DNA of 18,664 nucleotides from CAIZGX01 sp044349305 (GTDB lineage: Bacteria; Bacteroidota; Bacteroidia; Flavobacteriales_D; Sanyastnellaceae): positions 1 through 18,664 of the forward strand of contig JBIKRF010000045.1 in assembly GCA_044349305.1 (NCBI GenBank). Direction: 5' to 3'. Positions within the stretch are counted from its first letter, which is position 1. The number at the start of each line of letters is the position of its first letter. The translations under genes were made by a program, and so were the position numbers. Positions 1 through 7,613 of the stretch are shown in pieces. Under the pieces are notes generated by a model. That model ran no database searches and was not told the origin of the DNA. It was given only the letters and a program-made list of their open reading frames with translations.

Positions 1-248
1 GTAAATACAACTTGAAAACTTCTGTCCTTGACTTGTTCTAAAAATGCAAACCCATCGGCCTCGGGCATCATAATGTCTAAGAATACCAAATCTATTTTAC
101 TCTTCTCGCACAACTCCAACGCCTCTTTGACCGATGCGGCTTCGCCAATTAATTGAATGTGTTCACTCGCATAATCTTCCAACAACATTTTTAAATTTTC
201 GCGTGCGAAAAATTCATCGTCGACCAATATCGCTCTTAGTTTTTCCAT
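1..248 (-). CDS. Response regulator receiver domain protein, N-terminal part (runs off window)
   Basis: Reading the minus strand from the ATG at 248-246 gives 82 full codons of a CheY-like receiver domain. It begins MEKLRAILVDDE, with the acidic pair D10-D11. The phosphoacceptor D58 lies in FLDIMMPEADG, and the last readable residues are VVFT, where the conserved Thr of the fifth region belongs. The VDDE start and the spacing resemble LytTR-type regulators common in Bacteroidota, but the output domain is outside the window, so the subclass is inferred. It diverges from gpsA with 71 bases between the start codons. No histidine kinase gene is visible here. The receiver call is secure; what it regulates is unknown. 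Confidence 0.93.
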   Translation of the reverse strand, partial: MEKLRAILVDDEFFARENLKMLLEDYASEHIQLIGEAASVKEALELCEKSKIDLVFLDIMMPEADGFAFLEQVKDRSFQVVF

Positions 249-306
249 ATTTCCGTAGCTTCAATGCTTGCAAATTACGAAGGAAAAGGCAGTTTTTCAG
301 AATGAT

Positions 307-314
307 TATCTTTG
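307..314 (+). promoter_or_regulatory. Bacteroidota -7 promoter element for gpsA
   Basis: TATCTTTG matches the Bacteroidota -7 consensus TAnnTTTG exactly. Its last base is only 5 bases before the ATG at 320, so the transcript would begin at or just before the start codon. No convincing TTG element is seen at the usual distance upstream. The element lies inside the possible upstream start at 302, which argues against that start. Confidence 0.6.
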
Positions 315-319
315 CAGGC

Positions 320-1324
320 ATGACAGATTCAGGAACGAAGACAATTGGAGTATTAGGTGGGGGTAGTTGGGCTACGGCCTTAACTAAACTATTGAGTCAA
401 TCTCAAGAACATGTGTATTGGTGGATGCGCAACGAAGAGGCGGTGAAGCACATTCAAGAGTTTGGTCACAATCCGAATTACATTCAGAGTATCGAGTTCG
501 ACAGAGAGAAAGTGCATGTTTCTTCGAATCTTCAAGAAGTTATAGATGCTTGTGACATTTTAGTTGTTGCCATTCCTTCAGCGTTTGTGCATTCAGCTTT
601 TCAAGAGGCGAATATCGTAGGGCTAGAAACTAAAATTTTGTTCTCGGCAATTAAAGGTGTTATCAATGAGTTTGATGCGATTCCTGCCAGGTATTTCCAT
701 AAAAATTGGAATGTGCCGTACGAGAACATAGGAATTATCTGCGGACCTTGTCACGCGGAAGAGGTTGCTCTTGAGAAGTTGTCTTACTTGACCATTGGTT
801 GTTCCGATTTAGAGAAGGCCGATTACATGGCTGAGCAGTTGAAATGTAGATTCATTAAGACCACTACAACTGAAGACGTTTTCGGGACTGAGTTATCTGC
901 CATTTTGAAAAATGTTTATGCGGTGGCTTCTGGTATTTGTCACGGTCTTGGTTATGGAGATAATTTTCAGGCGGTGCTTGTTTCGGCTGCCATTCGTGAG
1001 ATTGAGCGTTTTATAGATGCCGTGCATGAGGTGCATCGCGATGTGAAGTCTTCTGCTTATTTGGGTGACTTATTGGTAACAGCTTATTCACCCTATTCTC
1101 GTAACAGAACTTTCGGAACCATGGTAGGTAAGGGCTACAGCGTGAAGTGGGCAACCATTGAAATGAATATGGTGGCCGAGGGATACTACGCTACCCGAGG
1201 TATTCACGAGATCAATAAAAAATTCAACGCAGATATTCCAATCGCCGATGCGGTTTACCGCATTTTATACGAAAAGATTTCTCCTGCCATGGAAATGAGA
1301 ATTCTAGCAGATAAACTCAGCTAG
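320..1324 (+). CDS. gpsA: NAD(P)-dependent glycerol-3-phosphate dehydrogenase
   Basis: Cytoplasmic enzyme that reduces dihydroxyacetone phosphate to sn-glycerol 3-phosphate, the backbone for phospholipids. The 334 residues match the usual family length. The dinucleotide-binding loop is GGGSWA at residues 13-18. Family blocks follow: FSAIKG with K112, LKNVYAVASG with K197 (the position of the family's catalytic lysine), GYGDNFQA, and SRNRTFG at 260-266 for phosphate binding. I chose the ATG at 320 because the Rossmann strand begins seven residues later, as in homologues. The reading frame is open upstream to 134, but that stretch is antisense to the response regulator. An ATG at 302 would add only MIIFAG and overlaps the -7 element. 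The gene appears to be transcribed alone. Confidence 0.95.
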   Translation: MTDSGTKTIGVLGGGSWATALTKLLSQSQEHVYWWMRNEEAVKHIQEFGHNPNYIQSIEFDREKVHVSSNLQEVIDACDILVVAIPSAFVHSAFQEANIVGLETKILFSAIKGVINEFDAIPARYFHKNWNVPYENIGIICGPCHAEEVALEKLSYLTIGCSDLEKADYMAEQLKCRFIKTTTTEDVFGTELSAILKNVYAVASGICHGLGYGDNFQAVLVSAAIREIERFIDAVHEVHRDVKSSAYLGDLLVTAYSPYSRNRTFGTMVGKGYSVKWATIEMNMVAEGYYATRGIHEINKKFNADIPIADAVYRILYEKISPAMEMRILADKLS

Positions 1325-1345
1325 TTTTTGTCGTAAAGCAACACA

Positions 1346-1372
1346 TTGTCTTCGGAACTAGTCTTATCTTCG
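1346..1372 (+). promoter_or_regulatory. Promoter for the T9SS cargo gene
   Basis: TTG at 1346-1348, a 16-base spacer, then TATCTTCG at 1365-1372, one mismatch from TAnnTTTG. The -7 element ends 6 bases before the ATG at 1379. The TTG could be mistaken for a start codon because it is in frame with the gene, but it fits better as the -33 element. Confidence 0.5.
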
Positions 1373-1378
1373 AAGACC

Positions 1379-4300
1379 ATGTTTCCCCAACGAAGAGCAC
1401 TCTTAATTATTTTGATTTTTCTGGCTGGTTTGCCGGCGCTCGTCTCTTCGCAAATTTCTTTCATTCAAAATAAAGGTCAATGGCCTGGGCATGTCAAGTA
1501 CAAGTCTGAAATTCCGGGAGGTTCCATTTGGATTCAATCGAATGGACTCGCATACGAACTCTTCGACTCAACAATTTTTATTCCGGATCACAAGCCCAAT
1601 GTACTTCCCGAGTCAGCGATTAAATTATTCTTCCTTCAACAATTAGAAAATGCGAGTTTGAATGAAGTTGAAGAACAAGACGATTTGCCTGGATATTTCA
1701 ATTATTATTTAGGAGCCGATTCATCGCAGTGGAGTTCACACGTGAGCCGATTTCAAAATATAAATTTTCAAAATGTTTATGAAGGAATTAACCTGAGGTT
1801 TTTAGGTAAATCGAAATCCATTAAGTACCAATTTGAACTCCAACCTCACGCGAATCCAAATCAAATTTCTTGGATATACCACGATTCATTGCGACTAGAA
1901 TTGGACACAGCTGGAAACTTAATTTCACATCATAGCCTTGGAAGAATTTATGAATCTAAGCCCTTCGCTTTTCAATCGATAGACGGACATCTCATCGAGG
2001 TGAAATGTGAATATGTTTTGAATGGAAATCGACTTCAATTTGCTTTAGGTAATTACGATTCCAATTACCCCCTCATTATTGATCCGGAAATCGCATTTTC
2101 TTCTTTCATTGGATCCGCAGCAAATAATTTTGGATTTACAGCATGCGACGATATAAATGGAAACTTGGTTTCTGGTGCAAGTGTATTTGCGAATAATTAT
2201 CCAACCACAACCGATGCCTATTCCACCACTTTCAACCCCGCTATCGGAAACTACTTTGATGTTGCCATATCGAAATTCGATGCGACAGGTTCGTCACTTT
2301 TATACAGCACGTATATTGGTGGAATGCATCAAGAAACGCCGCATTCTGTGATAGTGGATAACCTCGATCGCATTGTTGTTTTTGGTGTAACAGGAAGTAG
2401 TGATTATCCAACCACATTGGGTTCTTTTCAACCCACATTCAGTGGCGGAACTCCGCTAATGATGTCTGCATTTTTTACAAGCGGACATCCGGAAGGATGT
2501 GATTTTTTCATTACAAAGTTCAATACCAATGGTACACTCGCGGGTTCTACTTTTTTAGGTGATGTTTCAAATGATGGCTTGAATTACGCAAATGAATTGT
2601 TTTATAATTATGGCGATGCATTTCGAGGTGAGGTAAATATCGATGTGAATAATAACATCTTTATTGGATCGTGCGTGCGAGGCAATGCGGATATTGCAGG
2701 GGCATCGACGCAAGCGAATTACGGTGGAGGAGATAGCGATGGTTACATTGCGAAGTTCAATTCAACGTTGAGTTCACTTTTATGGTCAACCTATATAGGT
2801 GGAAGTGGTGCCGACGCTATCTACGCATTAGAGTTTGCGAATGACGGGTCTATTTTAATTGCAGGAGGTACGCAAAGTCAGGATTTTCCATTCTGTTCTG
2901 CTGGTGAAGATTCGAATTGGAATGGCGCAACCGATGGTTTTATTCTCAAAATCGATCCGGTCAATTTCAATGTCACCGCTGGCACTTTCGCAGGTACCTC
3001 TGAATACGATCAAATCTATTTTCTTCAAACCGATTTAAACGATAATATTTATTGTTTAGGTCAGACTGCAGGAACAATGACAATTACACCTGGGCTTTAT
3101 GGTCAGCCGAACAGTGGGCAATTCATTCGGAAATACAATTCAACGTTAAATACACTTGACTGGAACACTACTATTGGAACCGGAAGTGGTGAAATAGATA
3201 TTGCTCCAACTGCTTTTTTAGTTAGCGATTGTGATCAGATCTATCTCAGTGGTTGGGGTGGGCATACCAATTCACTTACTTGCCCGTCTTTAACATGTTT
3301 AGCTTACAACAGCACAACGAATAACTTACCTATTACAGCAGATGCATTTCAGTCGACTACAGACGGTAGCGATTTTTATTTGGCAGTGCTAAATTCAAGT
3401 GCTACCCAGCTGATGTACGGATCTTATTTGGGCGGCAGTTCAAGTGCTGAGCATGTTGATGGTGGGACCTCTCGTTTCGATAAGAGCGGTTCGGTATATC
3501 AAGCGGTTTGCGCAGGGTGTCAGAACAACGACGATTTTCCAACGACTCCTGGCGCATGGTCTTCAACCAACAATAGTTTCGGTTGCAACTTAGCGGTATT
3601 CCGTTTCGATCTCGGACAACTTCAAGCAATAGCTAATGTTCAAGGCCCAACGGAAATATGTGTAGGTACCCCTGCTCAATTCAATAATGAGACTCAATTT
3701 GCTTCTGATTTTATTTGGAATTTTGGTGATGGGCAAAACAGTTCCTTGTTCGAACCGAGTCATGTATTTAATCAAGTTGGATCCTATACTGTATCTATGA
3801 TAGCATCGGACATTAACGATTGTTATGTTTCGGATACGACAAATGTGAATCTTCAAATCATAGAATTTGTTCCGCCAACAATTGCTTCGGTGAATCCATT
3901 CTGTGCGGGAGAAACAGTGGCTTTAAATGCGAGTGGTTCAAATAATTTATTGTGGTTGAATGATCCGACCCTCACAAATGCCAATGGCTTAACAGCCTTG
4001 GTTACTCCTATCGTTCCAACAACCTATTACGTTTCCGATTTTAATTCGTGTGGAAGTGATACCGTTGGTATTTATGTAGATGTGATTATAACTCTGGCAG
4101 ATGCTGGACCAGACCACACCATTTGCATAGGTAACTCGCAACCCTTGCTGGCAACAGGGGGCACAACCTACACTTGGCAAAATAGCACTTCGTTAAGTGT
4201 ATTGAATTCTGCCGCTACCGTTGCATCACCTCTTGCCGATGAACAATTCTTTGTAACGGTAACAACATCCGAAGGTTGCTCAGCCACAGACAGTTGTTAC

Positions 4301-5266
4301 GTGTTTGTTGAACAGAGCGCCCCGGTAGGTGTGATCTATCCGACAATTCAATTGTGCTTTGGAGAAAGCGTTGAGTTATCTGCGGCCGCAGGAATGAATT
4401 ATTCTTGGTCGCCTGCTTCAGGATTGAGTTCAGCCACCATTCAGAATCCAATAGCTTCGCCGACAAATTCAATAACATACAATGTTACACTAACCAATAC
4501 ATGTGGCTCCGCGATTTCAGAGGTGTCCATTAATGTCATTGAATTGAATGTCGTGGCATCTGAAGATGGAACAGTTTGCCTCGGCGAATATTATCCGATT
4601 GAAGCCACTGGTGCTGACTTTTATTCTTGGATGCCTTATACGAGCGTAGTTGATCCAACTGCAAGTAGCACACAAGCGAATGCACCTTTTTCAGAATGGA
4701 TAAAAGTAATTGGAACAGATGTGAACGGCTGCGCCGATTCCGATTCGTTGTACATAAATGTTCTTCCACTACCAGAAGTAGATGCCGGGCCTGATCAATA
4801 TTTCGATTACCCCGGGAACACAACGTTATTTGGAAATACCTTCGGGTTGAATTACAACTGGTCTCCCTCTGATGGTCTGTCGTGCGTCGATTGTGCATTC
4901 CCGGTAGCTATTCCTTCCGAACCAATTTGGTATTCCTTAACAGCGGTGAATAGCGCAGGATGCGTTGGTGTCGATTCAGTATTCGTTCGTCCCTATTTCC
5001 CTGTTTACATTCCCAATACCATTTCACCCAATGGCGACGGTGTGAACGATGTGTTTTTAGTTGTAGGTGAAAATTTATCCGGATTTCATCTTCAAATATT
5101 TAATCGTTGGGGCCTCTTGATTTTTGAAAGTAACAATCCGAATGAACCGTGGATTGGGGGGTATGAAGATTACTTCGTTCCCAACGACATCTATACTTGG
5201 AAGCTGTCTTTCGACTCTTTGGAGCGGAGACAAGAATTAATTGGACACGTAACTGTGATTCGTTAG
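1379..5266 (+). CDS. Large secreted multidomain protein with T9SS type B sorting domain
   Basis: This is a 1295-residue exported protein. Residues 1-24 form a signal peptide (MFPQRR, a hydrophobic core, then VSS before Q25). Residues about 25-235 resemble DUF7948, with FIQNKGQW near the start and PLIIDPEI at the end. A propeller-like region follows, with SBBP-type repeats: STYIGG near residues 309 and 471, SYLGG near 680, each followed by a DFP or DYP turn. A PKD domain has FGDG near 782. Several Ig-like units follow, each with a C-x-G-E/N-type start and a YxW strand. Residues about 1206-1295 are a CHU_C gliding-motility-type C-terminal domain (ISPNGDGVND, then FNRWG), the signal for type IX secretion. 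The ligand or substrate is unknown; adhesion or a surface role is an inference from the architecture. Starting at the ATG at 1379 places the signal peptide correctly. Confidence 0.9.
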   Translation: MFPQRRALLIILIFLAGLPALVSSQISFIQNKGQWPGHVKYKSEIPGGSIWIQSNGLAYELFDSTIFIPDHKPNVLPESAIKLFFLQQLENASLNEVEEQDDLPGYFNYYLGADSSQWSSHVSRFQNINFQNVYEGINLRFLGKSKSIKYQFELQPHANPNQISWIYHDSLRLELDTAGNLISHHSLGRIYESKPFAFQSIDGHLIEVKCEYVLNGNRLQFALGNYDSNYPLIIDPEIAFSSFIGSAANNFGFTACDDINGNLVSGASVFANNYPTTTDAYSTTFNPAIGNYFDVAISKFDATGSSLLYSTYIGGMHQETPHSVIVDNLDRIVVFGVTGSSDYPTTLGSFQPTFSGGTPLMMSAFFTSGHPEGCDFFITKFNTNGTLAGSTFLGDVSNDGLNYANELFYNYGDAFRGEVNIDVNNNIFIGSCVRGNADIAGASTQANYGGGDSDGYIAKFNSTLSSLLWSTYIGGSGADAIYALEFANDGSILIAGGTQSQDFPFCSAGEDSNWNGATDGFILKIDPVNFNVTAGTFAGTSEYDQIYFLQTDLNDNIYCLGQTAGTMTITPGLYGQPNSGQFIRKYNSTLNTLDWNTTIGTGSGEIDIAPTAFLVSDCDQIYLSGWGGHTNSLTCPSLTCLAYNSTTNNLPITADAFQSTTDGSDFYLAVLNSSATQLMYGSYLGGSSSAEHVDGGTSRFDKSGSVYQAVCAGCQNNDDFPTTPGAWSSTNNSFGCNLAVFRFDLGQLQAIANVQGPTEICVGTPAQFNNETQFASDFIWNFGDGQNSSLFEPSHVFNQVGSYTVSMIASDINDCYVSDTTNVNLQIIEFVPPTIASVNPFCAGETVALNASGSNNLLWLNDPTLTNANGLTALVTPIVPTTYYVSDFNSCGSDTVGIYVDVIITLADAGPDHTICIGNSQPLLATGGTTYTWQNSTSLSVLNSAATVASPLADEQFFVTVTTSEGCSATDSCYVFVEQSAPVGVIYPTIQLCFGESVELSAAAGMNYSWSPASGLSSATIQNPIASPTNSITYNVTLTNTCGSAISEVSINVIELNVVASEDGTVCLGEYYPIEATGADFYSWMPYTSVVDPTASSTQANAPFSEWIKVIGTDVNGCADSDSLYINVLPLPEVDAGPDQYFDYPGNTTLFGNTFGLNYNWSPSDGLSCVDCAFPVAIPSEPIWYSLTAVNSAGCVGVDSVFVRPYFPVYIPNTISPNGDGVNDVFLVVGENLSGFHLQIFNRWGLLIFESNNPNEPWIGGYEDYFVPNDIYTWKLSFDSLERRQELIGHVTVIR

Positions 5267-5272
5267 TCTCTT

Positions 5273-5299
5273 TTGGAATAAATTCGCGGAAACAATTTG
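5273..5299 (+). promoter_or_regulatory. Possible promoter for the echA-dut pair
   Basis: TTG at 5273-5275, a 16-base spacer, then ACAATTTG at 5292-5299. The TTTG half of the -7 consensus is intact but the TA half is not. The spacer matches that of the promoter before the T9SS cargo gene. The element ends 2 bases before the ATG at 5302. Confidence 0.4.
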
Positions 5300-5301
5300 C
5301 T

Positions 5302-6084
5302 ATGTCATTTCAATTTTTACTTCTAGAGAACATTGGTGCAACGCGCATCATAACCATAAACAGACCCGATCAAATGAATGCCTTAAACAAGGCGACCATT
5401 GAAGAGCTTCATGCTGCTTTTGCCGATGCGGAAGCAGATGAAAGCGTTCGTGCGATTGTGCTAACAGGCGCCGGTGAGAAGGCTTTTGTTGCGGGCGCAG
5501 ACATTAAAGAATTCGCAAGTTTTTCTGTTGAACAAGGAAAGGAACTTTCGTTGTTGGGACACGAACAATTGTTCAATTTTGTTGAACGCTTGAACACTCC
5601 TGTGATTGCAGCAGTAAACGGATACGCTTTCGGAGGTGGTTTGGAATTGGCCATGAGCTGTCACATGCGTGTGGCTTCCTCGAATGCTGTTATGGGCTTG
5701 CCTGAAGTTTCGTTAGGTGTAATTCCAGGATACGGTGGAACACAGCGTTTGCCTCGTTTAGTTGGAAGAGGAAAGGCAACAGAGTTAATTGTTACTGCGG
5801 GAAGACTTTCAGCGGCAGACGCATTGCAATGGGGATTGGTGAATCACGTTGTAGAATTAGACGCGTTAATGCAGTTCACGACAGATTTAGCCGGAAAGAT
5901 TGAAAAACTTTCTCCTTCTGCAATTTCAAGTGCCTTGCGCGCTGTACAAGCTGGATTTGACAGCGAAGCGATCGGATTGAAAGCGGAAGCGGAAGAATTC
6001 GGGAAGTGCTTTGGAACGGAAGACTTCAAAGAGGGAACTACGGCTTTCATGGAAAAACGCAAACCAACGTTCACGGGCAAATAA
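5302..6084 (+). CDS. Enoyl-CoA hydratase/isomerase family protein (crotonase)
   Basis: This is a 260-residue crotonase-fold enzyme, the classic length. It probably hydrates trans-2-enoyl-CoA to 3-hydroxyacyl-CoA in beta-oxidation or amino-acid breakdown. Visible motifs are the oxyanion-hole and CoA segment AGADIKEF at 64-71, NGYAFGGGLELA at 106-117 with E115, and GLPEVSLGVIPG at 132-143 with E135. E115 and E135 align with the two catalytic glutamates of true hydratases, which favours hydratase over isomerase or ligase relatives. The frame is open upstream, but the ATG at 5302 gives the canonical N-terminus and sits after the previous stop. Its stop shares one base with the start of dut (TAATG), so the two are probably translationally coupled. 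Substrate chain length cannot be read from the sequence. Confidence 0.92.
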   Translation: MSFQFLLLENIGATRIITINRPDQMNALNKATIEELHAAFADAEADESVRAIVLTGAGEKAFVAGADIKEFASFSVEQGKELSLLGHEQLFNFVERLNTPVIAAVNGYAFGGGLELAMSCHMRVASSNAVMGLPEVSLGVIPGYGGTQRLPRLVGRGKATELIVTAGRLSAADALQWGLVNHVVELDALMQFTTDLAGKIEKLSPSAISSALRAVQAGFDSEAIGLKAEAEEFGKCFGTEDFKEGTTAFMEKRKPTFTGK

Positions 6085-6518
6085 TGAAAGTTGCATTAAT
6101 TAATAAATCGAATTATCCTGCGCCAGCATACGCTACGGCGTGCGCAGCAGGATTGGATTTACGCGCAAATACGGAAGATTCGATTGAGTTGAAATCGCTC
6201 GAACGAATCCTTGTTCCAACCGGATTATTCATGGAACTGCCTGTGGGTGTGGAAGCGCAAATTCGACCGCGAAGTGGTCTCGCATTCAAGCATGGAATTA
6301 CGGTGTTGAATACTCCTGGAACCATTGATGCCGATTATCGCGGAGAGATTAAGGTTCTCTTGGTTAATCTTTCGAACGAACCCTTCACGATTGAACCAGG
6401 TGAGCGAATCGCTCAAATGGTAGTTGCAAAGCACGAACAGGTCGAATGGGTAGAGCAAGATTCACTTTCAGAAAGTGAAAGAGGAGCTGGCGGGTTTGGC
6501 AGTACCGGAGTGAAATAA
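6084..6518 (+). CDS. dut: dUTP diphosphatase (dUTPase)
   Basis: Trimeric dUTPase that hydrolyses dUTP to dUMP and pyrophosphate, keeping uracil out of DNA and supplying dUMP for thymidylate synthesis. The 144 residues are the family length. All five signature motifs are present: AGLDLRA (22-28), RPRSGLA (61-67), GTIDADYRGE (79-88, with the catalytic Asp), GERIAQMVV (106-114) and the mobile C-terminal arm RGAGGFGSTG (133-142). The start ATG overlaps the stop of the crotonase gene by one base. The frame is open further upstream, but that stretch overlaps the crotonase C-terminus and is not part of the family. A terminator follows 34 bases after the stop. Confidence 0.97.
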   Translation: MKVALINKSNYPAPAYATACAAGLDLRANTEDSIELKSLERILVPTGLFMELPVGVEAQIRPRSGLAFKHGITVLNTPGTIDADYRGEIKVLLVNLSNEPFTIEPGERIAQMVVAKHEQVEWVEQDSLSESERGAGGFGSTGVK

Positions 6519-6552
6519 TTCATTCAACTATAAATGTTCATTACTTCATGGG

Positions 6553-6579
6553 AAGGCCGGAAAGTTTTCGGCCTTTTTG
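6553..6579 (+). terminator. Intrinsic terminator after dut
   Basis: AAGGCCG at 6553-6559 pairs with CGGCCTT at 6569-6575, a perfect 7-bp GC-rich stem. G-U and A-U pairs can extend it inward (GAA with TTT). A run of T continues to 6578. It separates the echA-dut unit from the next operon. Confidence 0.85.
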
Positions 6580-6611
6580 CTTTCTTTTGTTAGAAAGAAT
6601 ATTCAGAACAA

Positions 6612-7613
6612 ATGAGAATTGTTATTCCAATGGCGGGTATGGGAAAACGCCTGCGTCCGCATACCCTTGTCACTCCGAAACCCCTCGTGCGCATAGCAGA
6701 GAAGCCTATTGTTCAGCGTTTGGTTGAAGATATAGTTTCAATTCAAACGGAAAAGGTCGAAGAGATTGCTTTCATTATCGGCCGATTCGGAAAGGAAGTC
6801 GAGAACAATCTAATGGCGTTAGCCGAACAATTGGGTGCTAAAGGAACCATTCATTATCAAGATGAGGCGCTAGGAACCGCACACGCCATACTTTGCGCAG
6901 AGTCTGCGCTGCAAGGACCCGTTACCGTGGCTTTCGCAGATACCCTTTTTCGTGCCGACTTCAAATTAGATCCAAACGCAGATGGAGTTTTGTGGGTGAA
7001 GAAAATTGAAGATCCACGTCAGTTTGGTGTAGTAGAATTGAACTCCGAAGGCACCATTGTTTCCTTCCAGGAAAAGCCGCAAGAGTTCGTTTCGGATTTA
7101 GCCATGATCGGAATTTATTATTTCAAAGACGGCGAGTGGTTGAAACGTGAGCTTCGATATTTGTTAGATAACAACATCATGAACGGAGGCGAATACCAAT
7201 TGCCGGATGCCATGCGCAACATGATGAAGCAAGGAGCAAAGTTTATTCCGGGTGAAGTGAACGAGTGGATGGATTGCGGCAACAAGGCGGCTGTGGTAGA
7301 GACCATGGCTTCTGTAGTTTCAAGACTTCCACAAAATCACAATGTAAAGTTGGAAGGGGATTCGAAAATTATTGAACCGTGTTATTTCGGCAGTAATGTC
7401 GTTCTTCACAATTCAACGGTTGGTCCAAACGTTAGCATTGCAAGCAATGTTTCCATCACGAATTCAACGCTTGAAAATACATCCATTGAATCGAATTCAA
7501 AAGTTGAGAATTGTCAACTTAAAAATTCATTGGTCGATGAGTATTGTCAAGTCATAGGAGTGAAGGGAGTGCTTGATTTGGGTTCATACAATTCCATTCA
7601 AAACAATGACTAA
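6612..7613 (+). CDS. Sugar-phosphate nucleotidyltransferase with C-terminal left-handed beta-helix
   Basis: This 333-residue enzyme belongs to the NTP_transferase (glucose-1-phosphate thymidylyl-/mannose-1-phosphate guanylyltransferase-like) family. It would join a sugar 1-phosphate to a nucleotide for polysaccharide or LPS precursors. The N-terminal nucleotide loop is GMGKRLRP (9-16) followed by TPKPLV (21-26). FAD with D110 is the likely metal-binding Asp. GGEYQLPDA and WMDCGN (D221) fit the second metal and sugar site. Residues about 255-325 show hexapeptide-like repeats (alternating V/I with N, S and G) of a left-handed beta-helix. It is the first gene after the dut terminator and overlaps the next gene by 8 bases. 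The actual sugar and nucleotide cannot be assigned. Confidence 0.88.
   Translation: MRIVIPMAGMGKRLRPHTLVTPKPLVRIAEKPIVQRLVEDIVSIQTEKVEEIAFIIGRFGKEVENNLMALAEQLGAKGTIHYQDEALGTAHAILCAESALQGPVTVAFADTLFRADFKLDPNADGVLWVKKIEDPRQFGVVELNSEGTIVSFQEKPQEFVSDLAMIGIYYFKDGEWLKRELRYLLDNNIMNGGEYQLPDAMRNMMKQGAKFIPGEVNEWMDCGNKAAVVETMASVVSRLPQNHNVKLEGDSKIIEPCYFGSNVVLHNSTVGPNVSIASNVSITNSTLENTSIESNSKVENCQLKNSLVDEYCQVIGVKGVLDLGSYNSIQNND

Noticed and set aside
249..300. Promoter for the response regulator on the minus strand
   Set aside because: The closest match, TAATTTG, has one base too few between TA and TTTG and no TTG at a fitting distance, so it was not listed.
134..319. Upstream extension of the gpsA reading frame
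   Set aside because: The added residues are antisense to the response regulator gene, do not resemble the GpsA family, and precede the -7 promoter element.
1346..1378. TTG start upstream of the T9SS cargo ATG
   Set aside because: It would put 11 extra residues before a normal signal peptide, and the TTG fits the -33 promoter element at a 16-base spacing.
2281..3480. Possible DNA repeats in the T9SS cargo gene
   Set aside because: The similarity is at protein level (STYIGG and SYLGG repeats); the DNA copies have diverged and are not direct repeats or a mobile element.
4536..4898. 120-codon open frame on the minus strand inside the T9SS cargo gene
   Set aside because: It is antisense to a clear coding region, has no recognisable motif and no promoter; it looks like a shadow frame.
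5197..5301. Upstream extension of the crotonase frame
   Set aside because: It overlaps the coding sequence of the T9SS sorting domain; the ATG at 5302 gives the canonical 260-residue protein.
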